Position numbers and translations under genes: made by a program. This document shows, one piece after another, positions 31,697 to 42,627 of a DNA stretch of 64,000 nt; position 1 is the first letter of the stretch; the number at the start of each line of letters is the position of its first letter. The stretch is from Clusia tigrina. Lineage: Eukaryota; Arthropoda; Insecta; Diptera; Clusiidae. The notes below the pieces were generated by a model. It did not search any database. It had not been told where the DNA came from and saw nothing but the letters and a program-made list of their open reading frames with translations. The stretch spans positions 66,865,807 to 66,929,806 of the forward strand of contig OV050030.1 of assembly GCA_920105625.2 (NCBI GenBank), in the 5' to 3' direction.

Positions 31697-32064
31697 TGTT
31701 CCCGTCATGAACCTTCTAATATGCGCCGCCGCCCGGTGCTGGAGCTGCCATGACCTGCGATAAGTAAAGCACAGCTGTGCTTTGCTGAATCGCGGGGTAC
31801 GGCAGATTCAGCACCGGATGGCGGACAACCTTCTAACCCTATTCAGCCGCCTCGTGGTATCACGAGCCACGAGCGGCGAGTTTTCTGATTTTCCGCTCTC
31901 TTCTTTTACCAGCCTTTCATCAACTTTCATCAACTCTACGTTTGGGGCGTAATCAAAGTTTATTAAATTTTCTTTTTGTTTACATTTTTGCTTTTAGCTG
32001 TGTATATTGTTTTATTAGTTTATTAATTTATTGAACTGTAAAATTTAATAAACTGACGTAATCA
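31697..32064 (+). repeat. 3' LTR of B1
   Basis: 368 bp, TGTTCCCGTC to GACGTAATCA. GTAAGGGGGGCGGCA precedes it and can serve as a short polypurine tract. The ATATG duplication follows at 32065-32069. Confidence 0.9.
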
Positions 32065-32309
32065 ATATGTAACCACCTATATGGTCGTTGTGTGGTCAAT
32101 CACTCAAGGGGACCAACATGTACTTATGTGTGTGCCGTAATTGAGTGTCTGGCGGAAGTTGGTTCTATCACCTCCACGCGGTGACGGCCGGTAACAATTG
32201 CGCATCAGATGTCTGGTGCGACTTGTTAATTCTGATAGGGCGCCCCAGGCAGCTGGTGCATGATTGGCTAAGATAGATCAGGCAAACTCACTACATCAAC
32301 ATCAGCATC

Positions 32310-33584
32310 GTGATGACACAGACCAACGTAGCTGCTTCAAAATCGGAGTCTTGTGCTCTTGCTCTACCCACGCAAAGAAGTAGGCCAGCGGCGGCAGATG
32401 TTTCAAGAACAGGATATCCAATACAGAGTGCAGATGCAGCTGCATCACCAGCATACAGCGGTGTAGCTCTGTGGCCCAAACGGGGTGAGAAGGCAACAGG
32501 ACCTGCAGCTGTTGCAGGAAATAGGCCAGGATCGCGGGGTCATGAAACCCGATGCATCCCAAAGGTTCCACCTCCTGGACAACCTGGAGCAATCGACGAC
32601 CCACTGAGGAGAGGATTTAGCGGGGCTGGCTGCAGGTGGTACCTTAGGTACCTAGAAAAAGGGCATGAACCGAATGAAGCTAGGAAGAAGGCTGGTGAGC
32701 ACAAAGTTAAGCCAGATGAAGCGTCGTCATCATACCAACAGACGGGCAAAAGGGGCAGTAGGTTCATAACACCACCAAACTGGCAGAAGGCAAGAAGCCA
32801 AAGTTCACCGACAAATCCGACAAAGGCACCGCAAGGGCATCGGAGAGAGCTGCGAGTAAGACCTATGCAGACGTGTCGAAATCGGTTAGGATGGCAGTTC
32901 TACCGAAGGAGTACCCTGAGGTGAATCTCACACCCGCGGAGCTAACTGCCCTAGAAGAAGCTATTCTTGTGGAAATGGCGAAAGGTAGGGACCAAAAATT
33001 AAAATTTGAGGGCATCCATTTCCGTCCGGGGCAGGTACTCCTTGATTGCAAGGATGTGCGGACAGGAGACTGGCTGAGACAAGCTGCCCCTATGCTTACA
33101 GCGTGGAAGGGGGCACAATTAGTTGCATGCTCGGGAGATGAGGTACCCAGAGCACATGTAGTAACTATCTTTCTCCCTAGAAGTTCCGGTCAAACGATCG
33201 AGCAAATAATGGCGTTGATTAGTGCTCAAAATGAGGGGATTAACACACCTTTATGGAGATTGCTCAAAATCAAGGAAGATGGCAATGGACAACTGATTAC
33301 GTTTGGCATCGATGAGCAATCGCTTGAAGCCATCAGGTAACACCATCAACTACAGGTTCGGCAAGGTTACAGTCCATGGCATTGCTAAGGAAAAACAACA
33401 AGAGAGCAGGACAGTTCCCGCAGAACCCGTTCCAGAAACATCGGAAGCGATGGAGACGGAGTATTTACTACCGGAAGTAAGCGACACGGAGGGCATCAGC
33501 CAAGACCTCCCCGGCACAGTAGATCCTTTTGAGGATGAAGACAATCTGCTGCTAAGTGGCAGCAGCTTCGGCAACAGCCTATAA
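32310..33584 (+). pseudogene. LOA-a ORF1 (DUF4780-type nucleic-acid binding protein)
   Basis: The N-terminal part (32310-32790) is low-complexity and basic. A frameshift near 32790 leads into the conserved domain at about 32820-33340: YADVSKSVRMAVLPKEYP, VLLDCKDVRTGDWLRQAAP, and FGIDEQSLEAI at about 33303. A TAA at 33338-33340 and a frame change lead to the C-terminal acidic tail, ending at 33584. Proteins of this family bind the LINE RNA. The breaks mean no intact protein. Confidence 0.75.
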
Positions 33585-33595
33585 CTTCTTCTTAG

Positions 33596-35890
33596 ATGAG
33601 TGACGGATCAGGTATCAAATGCGCCCAGGTTAATGTCCATCACGCAGCACTGACGTCAACAGTCGGGGTGAGTACCTTTTAGAATACTTAGTAGCATCTA
33701 ACCTAGAAATCTTTAATGAGGATAACAAACCTACATTTGTAACCAGGGTTAGACAGGAGGTCTTAGACCTAACTTTGGCTAGTCCGAGCATTGCTAGGAT
33801 TATAAGAAAATGGAGGGTTTCTAACGAGGAATCATTATCTGATCACAAGATAATTGAATTCTCTTTAGGAAGCCTAGACATTCAAGTACCATTCTATAGA
33901 AATCCCAAGAAAACTGACTGGGAGAAATATAAAGAAATACTTAATTGTAATTTGCAAGGCATTGTATCGAGCAAACTCATGCGTAATCACTATGAGCTCG
34001 AAGACAGTGTGACTCAATTGAATGGGGCGACACTGGATGCCTTCCATAGCAGACCCGTAAAACCTAGGGGCATGAAAAAGACGCAGTTTGGTGGAATAGC
34101 TATCTTTCTGCACTTAGAAATGAAATCCGCTACCTAAGTAATAGGGCAAAGCGGAACGGGCAATGGCAGGAGTATAGGGCTAAACTGACAGAATATAATA
34201 AAGAGATAAGAAAAGCTAAACGCACTAGCTTTAGAAGTTTCTGCGAAAGCATATCCTCTTTACCAGCAGCAGCGAGGCTATATAAAACTTTGGCAAAGGC
34301 AGGACCGGACCACACAATGTCCCTAAAGAAGGAAGATGGCAGCTATACCACGAACGACCGTGAAAGGGCAGAGCTACTACTAATGACACACTTCCCAGAA
34401 TGTGTGGCAGTAATGAGCAATGGATCGAGGTATAGGCCAAGCAATCCCAATCCCAATCCCAACTCGGATATCAGAAGAGCTTCGGCAGATATTGTATCTA
34501 CGGCAAGAATAGATTGGGCCTTAAGTACCTTTCAACCATTCAAGTCTCCAGGTACGGATGGTATTTTCCCGGCTCTGTTACAAAAGGGCATAAAGGAATC
34601 ACTACCGTTTCTGATAAATATCTACCGAAATAGTCTAGCTCTTGGGTACATACCGACAGCTTGGAGAAGGGCAAAGGTGGTGTTCATACCCATGGGGAAA
34701 AAGGCCACCGCCACCCTAAGTCCTTCAGACCGATAAGCCTGACATCTTTTATGTTAAAACACTAGAAAAAGTTGTGGATAACTATATAAGATGCGGAGTC
34801 TTAGAGCAGGTGCCTTTGCACCCCAATCAGCATGCTTACGGAGCGGGCAGATCGACAGAGACCGCTCTTAAAAGTCTAGTAGATCTAATTCAAAAAACAC
34901 TTGAGGACAGGGAAATAGCTATTTGCGCATTCCTTAACATAGAAGGAGCCTTCGATAATACGTCACATGATGTAGTAAAAAGGGCATTCGATATAAGAGG
35001 AGTAGACTCAATGACATCAAACTGGATGGCAGAAGTTCTTTATACCAGAACGGCAGAGACATCTGCTGGAGGCGAAACAATAACTATCACCACAACCAGA
35101 GGCTGCCCACAAGGAAGGGTTCTCTCGCCTCTTATGTGGAGCTTAGTTGTTGACGAACTATTAACGAAATTGTCCGATGCGGGCATTGACTGCCAGGGCT
35201 ATGGTGACGACATCGTCTTAATAGCTAGAGGCAAATTTGAAGAAACACTCTGCGATATTATTCAAGAGGTTTAAGTATTGTTGGACAATGGTGCAGGTCA
35301 GTAGAATTGAAAATAAATCCTACCAAAACCACAATCGTTCCATTTACCAGGAAAAGAAAGCTTCCGAGATGGAAAGACATTCAACTGCTGGGTGAAACCA
35401 TTATACCCACAGCCGAAACTAAGTATCTAGGGGTAACTCTAGACAGCAAATTAACATGGAAAGCTCATGTTGAAATGATTTCATTAAAGGCCAAGCGTGC
35501 TCTAATGATGTGCAGAAGACTGGCGGGCAAAACATGGGGCTGCAAACCCAGTATCTTATACTGGATGTACACAATGATGGTTCGTCCAATAGCGACATAC
35601 GGAGCAATCGCATGGCATAATAGAACTGAACTTCAGTCAACGCAAATGGAATTGGCAAAAATTCAAAGACTAGCGTGCATAGTCCGGGGCAATGAGAACC
35701 TGTCCTACAGCAGCGCTAGAGGTAATCTTGGGCTTAACCCCGTTACACTTGGTTGTACGGAAAGTGGCAATAGGTACTTTAATTAGAATGTTGGGAGATA
35801 AGACAAGGTCCGGGGCATACAAAGGGCTATGGAACCTGAGAATCCCGCTCAATAGCTCTCTTCTAGATTATCCACAGGACAAGACGAGTT
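33596..35890 (+). pseudogene. LOA-a ORF2: endonuclease remnant and reverse transcriptase
   Basis: The ATG at 33596 opens a short endonuclease start (IKCAQVNVHHAAL). It then jumps at about 33667 to the far end of that domain (SDHKIIEFSLG near 33839), so about 150 residues are deleted. The RT follows in pieces: 34290-34736 (SPGTDGIFPALL), 34774-35274 (GCPQGRVLSPLMW and the GYGDDIVLI active site near 35200), and 35307-35786 (KYLGVTLDSKLTW). Frames shift near 34110, 34735, 35275 and 35750. The domain order is that of a target-primed LINE. Confidence 0.82.
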
Positions 35891-36611
35891 AGAAATTTGA
35901 TTTTGAGAAACACTTTGTGGTAAAACTAAGTTACAAGAAGGAATGGAGCAATTTAAACGCTGCGTACTCCTTTAAGGAACATACGATCATGTGGTATACG
36001 GATGGGTCAAACACCGATAGTGGTACTGGAGCGGGGGTATTTTCCAAGTAGAGATTCCCGCCATCGAAAGATGCATGCAGATTAATCTAAACAGAGGCTA
36101 TAGAAGACGGGAAATAGCCATACTTTCTGACAATCAAGCAGCCATTCGGGCATTAAGCTCGTATGAAGTGGGCTCTAAGCTAGTTTGAGACTGTCTACAG
36201 AAATATAATCAGTTGGGAAGGTACAACAAGGTTAGTTTATGCTGGGTCCCTGGCCACATGGGTATCCGGGGCAATGAACAATCGAACGAACTTGCCAGAA
36301 AAGGGGCCTCCATGGCAATGATAGGCCCAGAACCTTACTGTGGCATAGGCAGAGAAGTATGGCAAGAATCACTTAGGGAACAAGAAAGGCAAAAAAGGCA
36401 GGAACTTTTTGCAAGTCATATTGGGCTAAGACAATCAAAACTACTTTTGGGCAACTACAACTGCAAAAGATTAACATTTTGCATTGACTTGCCGAAAAAC
36501 AGCTTAAGAATACTGACCGGGCTTTTGACTGGTCACTGTAAGCTCAAGGGACACCTAAGCAACTTAGGAATCGTTTCAAGTTCATTGAGCAGATTCCAGA
36601 GCACATATTAG
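35891..36611 (+). pseudogene. LOA-a RNase H domain and C-terminus
   Basis: MWYTDGSN near 35989 and ILSDNQAAIRAL near 36119 mark the RNase H domain, and WVPGHMGIRGNE near 36243 its His-containing loop. TAG at 36048-36050 and TGA at 36186-36188 break it. The last open frame (36213-36611) ends in a Cys-poor C-terminal tail. An RNase H after the RT separates this LINE from Jockey elements. Confidence 0.8.
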
Positions 36612-36810
36612 GCAGATGTGGAGTACTGATGCACAGCAGATACAAAAGCCTGGGATCATATTTGATACCAGGTAATGAAATAGCAAAGCTAGACCCAGCT
36701 GATATCCTAGTATTTCTAAGGATAACAAAGATGGATGAGTTTCTATAGGATTATCCTATATTAGCAGAGGTTTGTACAATAGATCTTTTAGATCGCAGTA
36801 CATGACATAC

Positions 36811-36837
36811 CTCCCTTTACATTACATTACATTACAC
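36811..36837 (+). repeat. 3' tail of LOA-a made of TTACA units
   Basis: The element ends in CTTTACATTACATTACATTA followed by CAC, short tandem units instead of poly(A). Simple-repeat tails are known in several LINE groups. Confidence 0.75.
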
Positions 36838-36849
36838 AACCACCTATAT

Positions 36850-37087
36850 TTAGTAAGTAGCACAGTCAGCTCCTAGTTACACGTAACTGGGGCAACCTCA
36901 AAAGAAGGGCTTCGAATAGGAAATAAGTTAAAAGATGAAAATTAGTATATAAGACTGATCATTGTTTTAATAAATGCATTGCACATTGCATTCAAGCACT
37001 TGAATACAATTACTGTGTATTCATTGGGACTGCTGTTGAGAAGGCAGCAAAGTAACGTAAGTACGACAAACTAAAGTGAGTACTACA
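36850..37087 (+). repeat. Second part of G3 LTR
   Basis: The G3 LTR continues after LOA-a. It has TATATAA at 36947-36953 and AATAAA at 36969-36974, a spacing like that in G1. It ends at TACTACA (37087). TTTTCGTGCAGCCAG then follows, lining up with the G1 LTR end and primer site (TTTTGGCGCAGCCGG), with the TGGCG partly mutated. Confidence 0.7.
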
Positions 37088-38222
37088 TTTTCGTGCAGCC
37101 AGTCTTTAAGACCTACGTAAAGAATTTTATGAGAAGAACACAAGGATCTTATGAAACTGGTAAAGGAGATTCAGGAGTCTACTAAAGGAATCATGAACAG
37201 CCAAGAATATTTCTGGAGGACATTTTTTTTATGCCTGGTGCAGTAACACAGCAGCACACTCAAGTAGCGTTGACCATGGCAAACTCTGCTGTCACCATTC
37301 TGTGGACACAAGCTAGTGTTTCTAGCATATGTATTTAGTTTTGTTGGTTGTCGTCGGAAGTACATTTTTGAAAAAAATGTCGGGATGATAATCGAATGAG
37401 TTCTCTTTGGGTAGGGAATCGGTTAATTGGGTTGTCGGTTTGAATGTGGAGTGTCCTGCAGTTCTGGTGGAGTACGTGCCGCAAGGAGAAGCCATCAGTG
37501 CGCCAGCGTATATCACAACGGATATGGTCCGAAGCGGCTCACGATTGAGGATTACAAACATAGGCAGCTTAGGCTCAAGGGAGTGGAGTTAACAGCGATA
37601 CCACAAGTGACGTTAGCAATAGTCAGAAAACGGCGAGGTGGTCAACAACGGAGGTAGAAAAAGCATATTGCCTTACTGAAGACATCTTTATGCGACGTCA
37701 GGAACCCAATATCTTGGGTAGTCTCATCAAGGATGCGGTTGGATATTGAGAGCTTAACGGAAGAGGTCCGGCTGCGAAGAAACAAATAATTTAAACATTT
37801 TTTGGCTAAATTGTAATTATTAAATAAATAATTAGATGTTGTTATTGGTCTGTTTTGTTGTGGCCCAGTTGTCTTTACAAAAGAATGATTGAACCGTGTT
37901 CTGGCTGAATTACAAGACTTCATAAGTGTTCTTTGGGGGCTGATTAAGTCTAACGAAAATTCGGAAACGTATTTGTTACTAGGGACAAAATCGCAGGATT
38001 TGTGACTGTGTCCAGAGTGTAAGAAACATACGCGCTCTTGTACGAGTTTGTGGGTCTTGGGGTTAAAAGGCAAGAAGCATCCGTGATAAAACGAAACGTG
38101 TTGTGATAAGGTCGAGTCCCTGAAGAAATATAGAGACGAGTTCTTAAAACGTATAGATAAGATGAGTTGCTTACAGAAGTTGGAGTTCCTGAAGTTAAGG
38201 TGCTTCGAAGCAGGAGGCTGAA
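37088..38222 (+). other. G3 leader region
   Basis: About 1.1 kb between the G3 LTR and gag, matching the length of the G1 leader. No supported ORF is present; several 60-140 codon frames on both strands overlap without family likeness. The primer site at 37091-37104 is mutated relative to G1. Confidence 0.55.
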
Positions 38223-38625
38223 GTGGAATACTCCCAGAAAGAGGCGCAATATAAAATTCAGGAACTAGAAGCTAAGATCAGAGGCTTGGAGCAAGAGTTG
38301 AAATTGGCTCACGAGACTACCCAGTACCACAAGGAGCCGGAAAGTACAGTATCCAAGGGTAGCAGTACTAGGTTTTCTGTAGCTAGGATGGGTATCGAGG
38401 AGATATCTAAGACAGTGACCAGTTTGGTCCCAGTATTCACTGATGCGGAATTGGCAAATCTGCGTACCGAGCTGTATAGATTCGTGCATGGGTGCAATCT
38501 TGCAGCAAGAGGTATAAAGCCGAACGTGTGGCAGTATTTCTTTGACTGCGTAAAGCAGACATTGTATGGCGATGCCTACAATCTAGTTTTGCCGAAACAT
38601 TTCAGTGCTGCGGATGAACTTTACG
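38223..38625 (+). pseudogene. gag: G3 Gag fragment
   Basis: The frame has coiled-coil heptads at 38235-38320 (IQELEAKIRGLEQELKLA), then a region that follows the central part of G1 Gag (SLVPVFTDAELANLRTELYR, GDAYNLVLP). Upstream, from the ATG at 38162, frames are broken. It ends at about 38625 where minus-strand LOA-b sequence begins. The next G3 piece is pol at 50384. Confidence 0.72.
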
Positions 38626-38662
38626 GGAGCAGTGGGAGATCGGGATCCGGAATCCAGCACAT

Positions 38663-40421
38663 TTATTTTTTATTTTTTTTTTTTATTAATGAGTCTTATA
38701 CTATATACAGAAACGTTTTATAATTGCACCTAGTAAATACTGGTAATACTAACTAGCAATTTTGTTCGAATAAATTAAACAATTAAAAGAAAAGCTCTAA
38801 GTATTTTATGTACATGCTAACATATAACATATAAATAAAATATCGGCTACTCGAGTTCCATTAGGTCTGACACTGTTTTCCGTTTTAGCCGCCTACGCTG
38901 CGAAGTCATCAGGAGTAAACTGGATGCTGCAACGTTGACATGCGATTTCAGTCGCTGTTTGTGAGAAATGGCAAATTTTTTTGTCACATCAGTGATAGTG
39001 GGCATGCCAAGATCACGATGGAGATCGCTGTTTCTAACATAGTATGGTGCATTAACAATACATCGCAGCACTTTATTTTGAAAACGTTGGATAGTGGCAA
39101 TGTATATTTCACTAGCACATCCCCAAACTTGGATGCCATAGGTCCAGATCGGCTTCAGTATTTGTTTATACACCATTAGTTTGTTGTGAATTGACAGGGT
39201 AGAGTGTCTGCCAATAAGGTGGTACAATTTGTTGAATTTCAGGTCAAGCTCCTCTCGTTTTTTCTTTACGTGAGCTTTCCAGCGCAATTTGGCGTCGAGT
39301 GTAATACCCAGGTATTTGGCTTCGTTGACATGTGGGATTATTAACTCATCCACGAAAATCGGTTTGTAAGGTACATTTTTCAGTGAAAAAACTATATGCG
39401 CTGATTTGGTTTTGTTTAACTTAATGCTCCATTTCTTAGCCCATGAAGCAATACAATTAACAACCTCTTGAAGCTTAGCCGTCGCGTCTTCGATAGTGTT
39501 ACCTGTAGCCAGAACACCAGTATCGTCTGCAAATGTTGCGGTTACTTGCTGATTTGCTGTTGGTAGGTCGTATGTATACAGGAAGTATAGCAGAGGCCCC
39601 AGGATGCTCCCTTGCGGTACACAAGCACTAATTTTTTTTAAAGAAGAATGGGCGTTTTCGTACTTAACACTAAAGTTCCTGTCATCAAGGTATGATGAAA
39701 GCACCCCGCAATATTGCATTGGCAACAATTTCCGCAGCTTTTGTAATAGACCTGCATGCCACACCTTATCGAACGCTTGTGAAGCGTCTAGGAAAACGGC
39801 GGAACACACTTTTTTGCCTTCCAACGCATTTTCGACCATATTGACAACTCTGTGGATTTGATCAGTTGTCGATTAATTTTTCCTAAAACCAAACTGGTGA
39901 GCGGGAATCAATTTTTTATTCTCAATTATTGGCATTAAGCGCGTTAAAAGCAATTTTTCAAATAGTTTTGACAATGCTGACAGTAAGGATGTTGGCCTAT
40001 ACGATGATACGTCGTTGAGTGATTTCCCAGGCTTGGGTACCATGATTACCTATGCGAATTTCCAATATATAGGAACATGCCTCAACCTGAAGCACATATT
40101 AATTAAAGCAGACAGATAAGAGACGCAATTATTGGGCAGTTTACGAAGAACTTCCGTCGTTATTAAGTAAAATCCTGGCGCTTTTTTTAGTTTCATTTTA
40201 TGAATTTGCTTACCAACTTCTTCGGGAGTTACTTGAGTAATGTGGGTATCGCACTCTACCGAACTTTCATTAATAACTATTTCATCATTTCCTTCATTTG
40301 GACTAAAGGTCTTTTCAAGTTGTTCAGCAAACAACTTTGCTTTTTATGCGCTTGTTTTGGCCCACAGTGTATCGTTGATTTTAACTGGAGCACAGTGCTG
40401 TATTGGCTTGCTGAATGATTT
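38663..40421 (-). mobile_element. 5'-truncated Jockey insertion J2
   Basis: 1,759 bp flanked by ATCCAGCACAT on both sides (38652-38662, 40422-40432). On the minus strand it ends in an A-rich tail (T-rich 38663-38687 on the plus strand) and begins inside ORF2, so it is a classic 5'-truncated LINE copy. Only two stops break its RT, so it is fairly young. Confidence 0.9.
38847..40334 (-). pseudogene. J2 Jockey reverse transcriptase (partial ORF2)
   Basis: Minus-strand reading starts with the region before the RT (LKKAPGFYLITTEVLRKLP). TAG at about 40050-40052 breaks a position where relatives have a Gln before VIMVPKPG. The frame continues through FGFRKN to a TAA near 39873 and then into the 330-codon frame ending at 38847: AVFLDASQAFDKVWH, VPQGSILGPLLY, the FADDT active site near 39525-39539, YLGITLDAKLRWKAH, and a long C-terminal part. 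The frame is otherwise open. The endonuclease is absent because of 5' truncation. Confidence 0.9.
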
Positions 40422-40462
40422 ATCCAGCACATGACCTTCCTGAGGGACACACCTGCTTCACT

Positions 40463-41446
40463 TTAGACCGCGAAGCGAGTGGTCCACATGGGGGGCACGT
40501 CATTGACTACACCCCTGAGCCAATCAAAGTTGGCCTGAGACGAGCACGACACCTCTAGAGTGCCGTCCTTTGTCTCATAGCCCTTCGCATTAGCTTCAGG
40601 ACCGGAGGCAATGCCGTGACGCTTCAGATGACTTTTGCAGTGTTTTATCTCTGCATCAGTCAGCCGATGGTCAGGCCCCAGCTTCCCAATCACCGCCATT
40701 GGTTGCGGGCCGGTAGCCTTCTCGCTGTACGATGGCTTCGCTGCACCTTTGGAAGTGCTTGGGCGAAGGTCCAGCTCACCACCCGCCACTGGCAAAGATT
40801 TCGCCGGGCAGATGGTTTTTCTGGATACGAGTTTCTGGGCAAACTGCAGCTTATTGACAACATTCTTCCCCGCCACATTACCCGCCACCGAGGTTTCGCT
40901 CGTACCCTTTGGGGTCGTGGCGCCACCAGAAGTTACAGCTGCAGGGCAGGTGGGTATGCTGTTTTCAGCAAAAATCTTCCGCCGCTTACCTCGCGAGCGA
41001 GATTTCGGAGCCGTCAATCCCTCCGCAGGCTCGGTGGCTCTCGTGGGTTTCACTTCCGCCGACCTGGGCCTTTTGGAGGGAGCTGACACAGAAGGGCCGG
41101 CAGAGCCACGTGAGGATTTCTCCTGCACGAGCCTAGCAAGCCGCTTCTTTCTCTTCCTCCTCGCTTGAGTTCTTGTTGCCCCAGAACCAGTGGTCGGTTG
41201 TTCCGCCACTGTGGTGACTTCCCGACGCAGGCCCTCTGGATCCAGGGTACGTTCCTCCGTCTCTGAAGAAGAAGAGATTGCGGTAACAATCCCCGTCTCC
41301 TCCAGGATGCGCTCTCGCTGATAAAGGCGAGAGACTTTAGCGATGGTTGGGGCCTCCAGAATCCGTGCCCCTGCCGCCGAAGCGGGTGGATTTCCACATG
41401 CGTGGGTTCCACCTGGAGTAATTAACTGTAGTAACCTGTTGTCCAT
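40463..41446 (-). CDS. LOA-b ORF1 fragment (basic N-terminus and start of DUF4780-like domain)
   Basis: 327 codons are open from the ATG at 41446. The N-terminal 200 residues are Lys/Arg/Ser/Pro-rich with nuclear-localisation-like clusters (ARRKRKKR, SRGKRRK). The conserved part near the end reads GTLEVSCSSQANFDWLRGVV. The TAA at 40463-40465 sits in a frame that continues with protein-like sequence to the J2 insertion, so the stop is probably a mutation. I base the family on likeness to LOA-a ORF1; a Jockey-type Gag is the alternative. Confidence 0.55.
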   Translation of the reverse strand: MDNRLLQLITPGGTHACGNPPASAAGARILEAPTIAKVSRLYQRERILEETGIVTAISSSSETEERTLDPEGLRREVTTVAEQPTTGSGATRTQARRKRKKRLARLVQEKSSRGSAGPSVSAPSKRPRSAEVKPTRATEPAEGLTAPKSRSRGKRRKIFAENSIPTCPAAVTSGGATTPKGTSETSVAGNVAGKNVVNKLQFAQKLVSRKTICPAKSLPVAGGELDLRPSTSKGAAKPSYSEKATGPQPMAVIGKLGPDHRLTDAEIKHCKSHLKRHGIASGPEANAKGYETKDGTLEVSCSSQANFDWLRGVVNDVPPMWTTRFAV

Positions 41447-41885
41447 CGCCAGACAGTGGTTTTTGTTCGGGACTCCTCCCTAGCCAGTTTGGTCCGCGGA
41501 TGGTACCCATTCTCTATACCATCATTGTGATAGACAGACAGCCATAACTCCCGCCCCTCCTAAGAGGTTCAGAGTATTGTCATTTGCCTACCAAGGGTCC
41601 CCCTATCCGCCACCTGGGGACGCGTCCGATGAGATGTCAGGCAAATCCAGCACGGAAGTTTGACGATTACTCTGCCACTTAAATCTCGGGTCACTGTGTT
41701 AGTGTATAGGCGTTCGCAACTGTGTTGTTCTCGGGTTCACGCGTCTGCCGTTGTCGACACTTCTTCAAGCACCCACAATCGTTCCAATTTGGATTCTATG
41801 GACTGATCGCATTTTAGGAGACATGTAGTGGTGGAGAGCTTCGTAGTGTTCGCTTGAAAGCGACCTGAAATAACCCAACCTAACT
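41447..41885 (-). other. LOA-b 5' untranslated region
   Basis: About 440 bases precede the ORF1 ATG on the minus strand. They have a mixed base composition, richer in GC than the flanks. The border to B2 sequence lies near 41885. The likely start on the minus strand is GTTAGGTTGGGTTATTTCAG. Confidence 0.45.
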
Positions 41886-41889
41886 ATGT

Positions 41890-42139
41890 TTTCTGTAACA
41901 TTGGCAAATTATGTCCGAGTTTGATTTGGCCGACCGCGAGAAGACTGAAAAAATTCTCTGTTCCCAGCAGCAAATCGATTTTCTTTGATTTGATAAATTG
42001 ACTATCTGCCAGTACAATATTCTGTGGGATGTTCCAAGATGAGACGTCTATGTCTGGATCCGGTTGGTATGCGATATACGATGTAATACCAAATGGAAGC
42101 GGTAACTCAAACTCAGTTGCTTGCGATTTTATATTAGTA
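41890..42139 (-). pseudogene. pol: B2 protease region, downstream part
   Basis: On the minus strand it reads FELPLPFGITSYIAYQPDPD, WNIPQNIVLADSQF and KIDLLLGTENFF, the BEL/Pao segment between protease and RT (compare IDLLLGG in B1 and IDLIIGAD in B3). It joins 48931 and beyond after removal of the Helitron, with a small frame change near the junction. It ends at LOA-b. Confidence 0.75.
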
Positions 42140-42522
42140 CTAGCGGACCCGGCAAACTTCGTCCTGCCTCCGAAGGTTTTAAGTCTAAAAGTTTATATTT
42201 CTTAGGATTGATGGTTTTGCATTAAAAAATTTAATTTTAGAAAACAATAATGTTCGAAAAATTTGTTTATTTAAAAAATCGCAACAATATATGTGAAACA
42301 GTTTTGAAATATAACATGCCTAACAGTGCGAAAACTTGGAAGCACAACTTGATTGGGTATTTTGAAAAATTTAAGTTAAAAAGGTGAAGATAGAGACAAA
42401 TTATCAAAGGTTGTAGAAACATGTTAACTTGTTGTTGACAAATTTTAAAATTGTTTTTGGTATATAATGATATTAGTGTATTGTGTAATACAAAATTTTA
42501 AATATGAAGAAACTATATTATA

Positions 42523-42550
42523 TAGCTGATCCCGGCGTGCTTCGCTACGC
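42523..42550 (-). other. Inner Helitron 3' terminus with hairpin
   Basis: On the minus strand GCGTAGCGAAGCACGC forms a GCGT/ACGC stem (42535-42550), followed by CGGGATCAG and CTA near 42525. This is the shape of a Helitron 3' end, with CTAT where CTAG is expected. Confidence 0.6.
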
Positions 42551-42627
42551 ATGAATATTAACATTGAATCAAATTCATTGGTTTTTTTTATTTATTTTTT
42601 ATTTGTAAATAATGAAAAAAAAGTAAA

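Larger units (their letters stand above)
22507..32064 (+). mobile_element. BEL/Pao LTR retrotransposon B1, decayed
   Basis: The element spans about 9.56 kb including a 2.0-kb Transib insertion. Its LTRs are 395 bp (22507-22901) and 368 bp (31697-32064), differing by a block near 22725-22775 and by point changes. ATATG flanks it on both sides (22502-22506, 32065-32069), a 5-bp duplication. Order: gag, protease, RT, RNase H, integrase, then an extra zinc-knuckle ORF. Gag and pol carry at least three in-frame stops and several frameshifts, so it is not autonomous, but the last ORF is intact. It is older than G1, judged by LTR divergence. Confidence 0.9.
32083..36837 (+). mobile_element. LOA-type LINE (LOA-a) with RNase H domain
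   Basis: 4,755 bp flanked by AACCACCTATAT (32071-32082 and 36838-36849), a 12-base duplication. It contains ORF1 with a DUF4780-like domain, then ORF2 with endonuclease (mostly deleted), RT and RNase H. The 3' end is a TTACA repeat instead of poly(A). The RNase H domain after RT and the DUF4780-type ORF1 point to the LOA group. ORFs carry several frameshifts. It entered the G3 LTR at a site now two bases from the B1 border. Confidence 0.85.
38626..41885 (-). mobile_element. Second LOA-type element (LOA-b), partial, holding J2
   Basis: Minus-strand ORF1 with a 5' region to about 41885. The ORF1 continues leftwards across the J2 insertion (the frame is open through 40433-40463, apart from one TAA, and on through 38626-38651). 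Everything after the early DUF4780 domain is missing at the 38626 border, so this copy lacks its 3' part, which is unusual for a LINE and suggests a later deletion. It lies within B2 sequence. Confidence 0.6.

Noticed and set aside
33660..33682. Mini-intron GTGAGT...TTTTAG in LOA-a ORF2
   Set aside because: It would be about 15 bases long, below any plausible intron length, and the bases code for GEYLLEYL in the conserved frame.
40616..41168. Plus-strand ORFs of 156 and 177 codons
   Set aside because: They are shadows of the minus-strand LOA-b ORF1, which has the conserved domain and GC-biased codons.
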